A DNA stretch of 64,000 nucleotides from JBBQZU01 sp038207425 (GTDB lineage Bacteria; Bacteroidota; Bacteroidia; Flavobacteriales_D; Cryomorphaceae): positions 62,001-126,000 of the forward strand of contig JBBQZU010000001.1 of the NCBI GenBank assembly GCA_038207425.1, in the 5' to 3' direction. The stretch's first letter is position 1. Each line of letters opens with the position of its first letter. Below the pieces are notes generated by a model, which worked only from the letters and a program-made list of their open reading frames with translations, ran no database searches and had not been told where the DNA came from. The position numbers and the translations under genes were made by a program. Positions 62,446 to 64,000 of the stretch are shown one piece after another.

Positions 62446-62963
62446 GTGAAGGAAAAACCTATACCATACACAAAAGCAAGAAGAGCCAGGTAGACAGAAT
62501 ACTCGATGCCCGCGAAAGCCTGCGTAAATCGCTCGAGAGTACAGCCCACAGGCTTGAGCTTTTGCGCGAACTGGAAGGTGTGGAATACTACAACGATGCA
62601 AAGTCAGTGGACTTGCTCTCAACCCGCGATAGCTTTAAATGCATTATGAAGCCGATAATCTGGATAGCAGCCGCAACTACCCACGACCGCGACTATGCAC
62701 TCATCGAAAAATATGTGAAATATAAAATTAAGCATGTCATGGTCTATGGCATCGGGGGCGATGATATGCGTCGCCGGCTCCAAGGAATGGTGGAAGGTTT
62801 CAATACATCAGCCGATCTCAAACAAGCCGTTGATGCCGCTTCGAGAGCTGCAAATGAAGGCGATGTTGTGCTCTTTTCGCCAAGTTGTATGCCGAGCGAT
62901 GACTACAGAAATTTTGCTGATCGTGGTGCGGCATTCTCACAATATGTAAATGCCTTGATTTAA
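62442..62963 (+). CDS. Stand-alone MurD C-terminal-domain-like protein, copy B
   Basis: The 173-residue protein starts at the ATG at 62442 that overlaps the stop of copy A; the longer frame from 62346 lies inside copy A. After a basic N-terminal tail (TYTIHKSKKSQVDRILDARE) it aligns with the MurD C-domain: HRLELLRELEGVEYYNDAKSVDLL, WIAAATTHDRDYALI, and SPSCMPSDDYRNFADRGAAF. It keeps the Lys of the NDSK motif but, like copy A, has His in place of the DKGND Lys. There is no ATPase domain, signal or membrane segment. Copies A and B differ strongly from each other, so they are old paralogues. ftsW follows 4 bases later. Confidence 0.8.
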   Translation: MSEGKTYTIHKSKKSQVDRILDARESLRKSLESTAHRLELLRELEGVEYYNDAKSVDLLSTRDSFKCIMKPIIWIAAATTHDRDYALIEKYVKYKIKHVMVYGIGGDDMRRRLQGMVEGFNTSADLKQAVDAASRAANEGDVVLFSPSCMPSDDYRNFADRGAAFSQYVNALI

Positions 62964-62967
62964 TATT

Positions 62968-64000
62968 TTGAAGGAGCTGATTGCTAAATATCTGCGGGGC
63001 GATCTCGTTATCTGGATGGTGAGCATCATACTCTGCATGGTGTCACTGCTTGCAGTATACTCGAGTGTTTCCGGGCTGGCTTATACCCAGAGGGGAGGCA
63101 ATACCTTCTATTACCTTATAAAGCACCTGATCATGCTCGGGTCAGGCTTTACTATCATGTATTTCGCCCATAAGGTTCACTACCGTTTCTACTCACGACT
63201 TTCTCTTATCGCTATGTGGGTTTCAGCGGCTTTGCTTCTCATTACACTCCTTGTAGGGGCGGCCAATGCTGAAGCAAACCGATGGCTTGTGGTGCCCATC
63301 GTAAACCAGCAATTTCAAACATCCGATCCTGCCAAGATTGCATTGATTGCATACGTAGCCCGCATGCTTGTAATAAAGCGCGATGTGCTGCACAATTTTC
63401 GTCAGGGCCTTATACCTATTTTGATACCAATACTCATTATATGCGGATTGATACTTCCGGCAAACTTCAGCACTGCTGCCTTGCTCTTTACAGTGTGCTT
63501 CCTGATGCTGTTCATAGGTGGCATACCTTTCAAGCACCTCTTTTCTGTGGCAGGTGTGGCAATCGCAGGTTTTGGAATTCTTATCAGCATTTCAACTATC
63601 AATCCTGATTTGCTACCACGACTCACCACTTGGAAGAACCGTCTCATTAATTTCGATTCAGACGAAAGCGAAGCGAATTACCAGGTAGAACATGCCATGA
63701 TGGCCATCAAATCAGGTGGGATTTTACCACAGGGGCCGGGCACTGGAGAATCAAGAAACTATCTGCCCAATGCCTACAATGATATGATTTACGCTTTTAT
63801 AATTGAAGAATACGGCCTTATACTGGGTGGATGTGGTATCCTACTTCTCTATCTCATTTTTGCGTACCGAAGCCTGAAAATCATAAGGCTAAGCCAGCGA
63901 GATTTTGGGGTATACCTTGTGGTAGGTCTGAGTTTCCTTATCTGCATTCAGGCATTTATCAATATGGGAGTTTCGGTTAGCTTGTTTCCCGTTACAGGCC
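62968..64000 (+). CDS. ftsW: Septal peptidoglycan polymerase FtsW, 3' partial
   Basis: The frame runs off the window end; about 344 residues are visible, with multiple membrane helices beginning at DLVIWMVSIILCMVSLL. SEDS-family landmarks are NRWLVVPIVNQQFQTSDPAKIALI and GPGTGESRNYLPNAYNDMIYAFIIEEYGLI. FtsW polymerises glycan strands at the septum with FtsI. The start is taken as TTG at 62968 (LKELIAKYLRGDL), because an in-frame stop lies 9 bases upstream and no ATG occurs before the first helix. It follows copy B of the MurD-like pair in place of the usual direct murD-ftsW junction. Confidence 0.92.
   Translation, partial: MKELIAKYLRGDLVIWMVSIILCMVSLLAVYSSVSGLAYTQRGGNTFYYLIKHLIMLGSGFTIMYFAHKVHYRFYSRLSLIAMWVSAALLLITLLVGAANAEANRWLVVPIVNQQFQTSDPAKIALIAYVARMLVIKRDVLHNFRQGLIPILIPILIICGLILPANFSTAALLFTVCFLMLFIGGIPFKHLFSVAGVAIAGFGILISISTINPDLLPRLTTWKNRLINFDSDESEANYQVEHAMMAIKSGGILPQGPGTGESRNYLPNAYNDMIYAFIIEEYGLILGGCGILLLYLIFAYRSLKIIRLSQRDFGVYLVVGLSFLICIQAFINMGVSVSLFPVTG

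Noticed and set aside
1..64000. tRNA or rRNA genes, CRISPR arrays, insertion sequences, prophage
   Set aside because: Reading both strands I found no cloverleaf with a GTTCRA arm, no regular spaced repeats, no transposase or integrase and no terminal inverted repeats with target duplications.

Overview
The window is chromosomal DNA from a member of the Bacteroidota, most likely a Flavobacteriales-type organism. I infer this from gldB and gldC (gliding motility), Omp28-, DUF4296-, DUF6029- and DUF6089-type envelope proteins, a FtsL-like protein of the Bacteroidota type, the DDQVHFREP form of dihydroorotase, and many promoter -7 elements matching TAnnTTTG with no clear Shine-Dalgarno sites. By eye the G+C content is in the low to mid 40s percent. 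There are no tRNA or rRNA genes, insertion sequences, CRISPR arrays or phage genes. Coding density is high, with many ATGA-type overlaps.

Layout. 1-3.3 kb: DUF6029 barrel, Omp28-like lipoprotein, small barrel and a conserved 69-residue protein. 3.4-8.7 kb: NAD-dependent epimerase facing two minus-strand operons (glycosyltransferase 2/dihydroorotase/DUF4296 and pdxJ/hydrolase). 8.7-18.1 kb: a plus-strand envelope block (CBS protein, Omp85-family protein, nadK, DUF6089, uppS, bamA, two OmpH/Skp chaperones, murI). 18.1-24.5 kb, minus strand: sucB and sucA (2-oxoglutarate dehydrogenase E2 and E1), a small unknown protein and an M61 peptidase. 24.7-29.7 kb: DinB protein, beta-propeller protein, tyrS, a LuxE-like protein and a lipoprotein. 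29.7-42.7 kb: a probable phosphate-response block (see below). 42.7-49.2 kb: glycosyltransferase, trmB, alkyltransferase-like protein, mrp, NifU-like protein and korAB. 49.3-53.7 kb: nadE, a PorT-like barrel, gldB, gldC, engB and a hydrolase. 53.9-64 kb: the dcw division and wall cluster from mraZ to a truncated ftsW.

Two parts stand out. First, between murD and ftsW lie two ATGA-coupled genes for free-standing proteins that resemble only the C-terminal domain of MurD. They lack the UDP-substrate and ATP-binding domains. Both carry histidine where MurD has a substrate-contacting lysine. They look like a pair of MurD-derived proteins with a new role. Second, the 29.7-42.7 kb block holds a Na/Pi cotransporter with a PhoU-like tail and an unusual extracytoplasmic N-terminal domain, an OmpR-type regulator with a broken acidic pocket, a TonB-dependent receptor with a partner lipoprotein, and a PhoB/PhoR-like pair. 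Most intergenic regions in this block carry TTAA pairs (once a triplet) spaced exactly 11 bp apart, the geometry of PhoB/OmpR-family operators. This suggests a local, self-regulated phosphate regulon with its own operator sequence.
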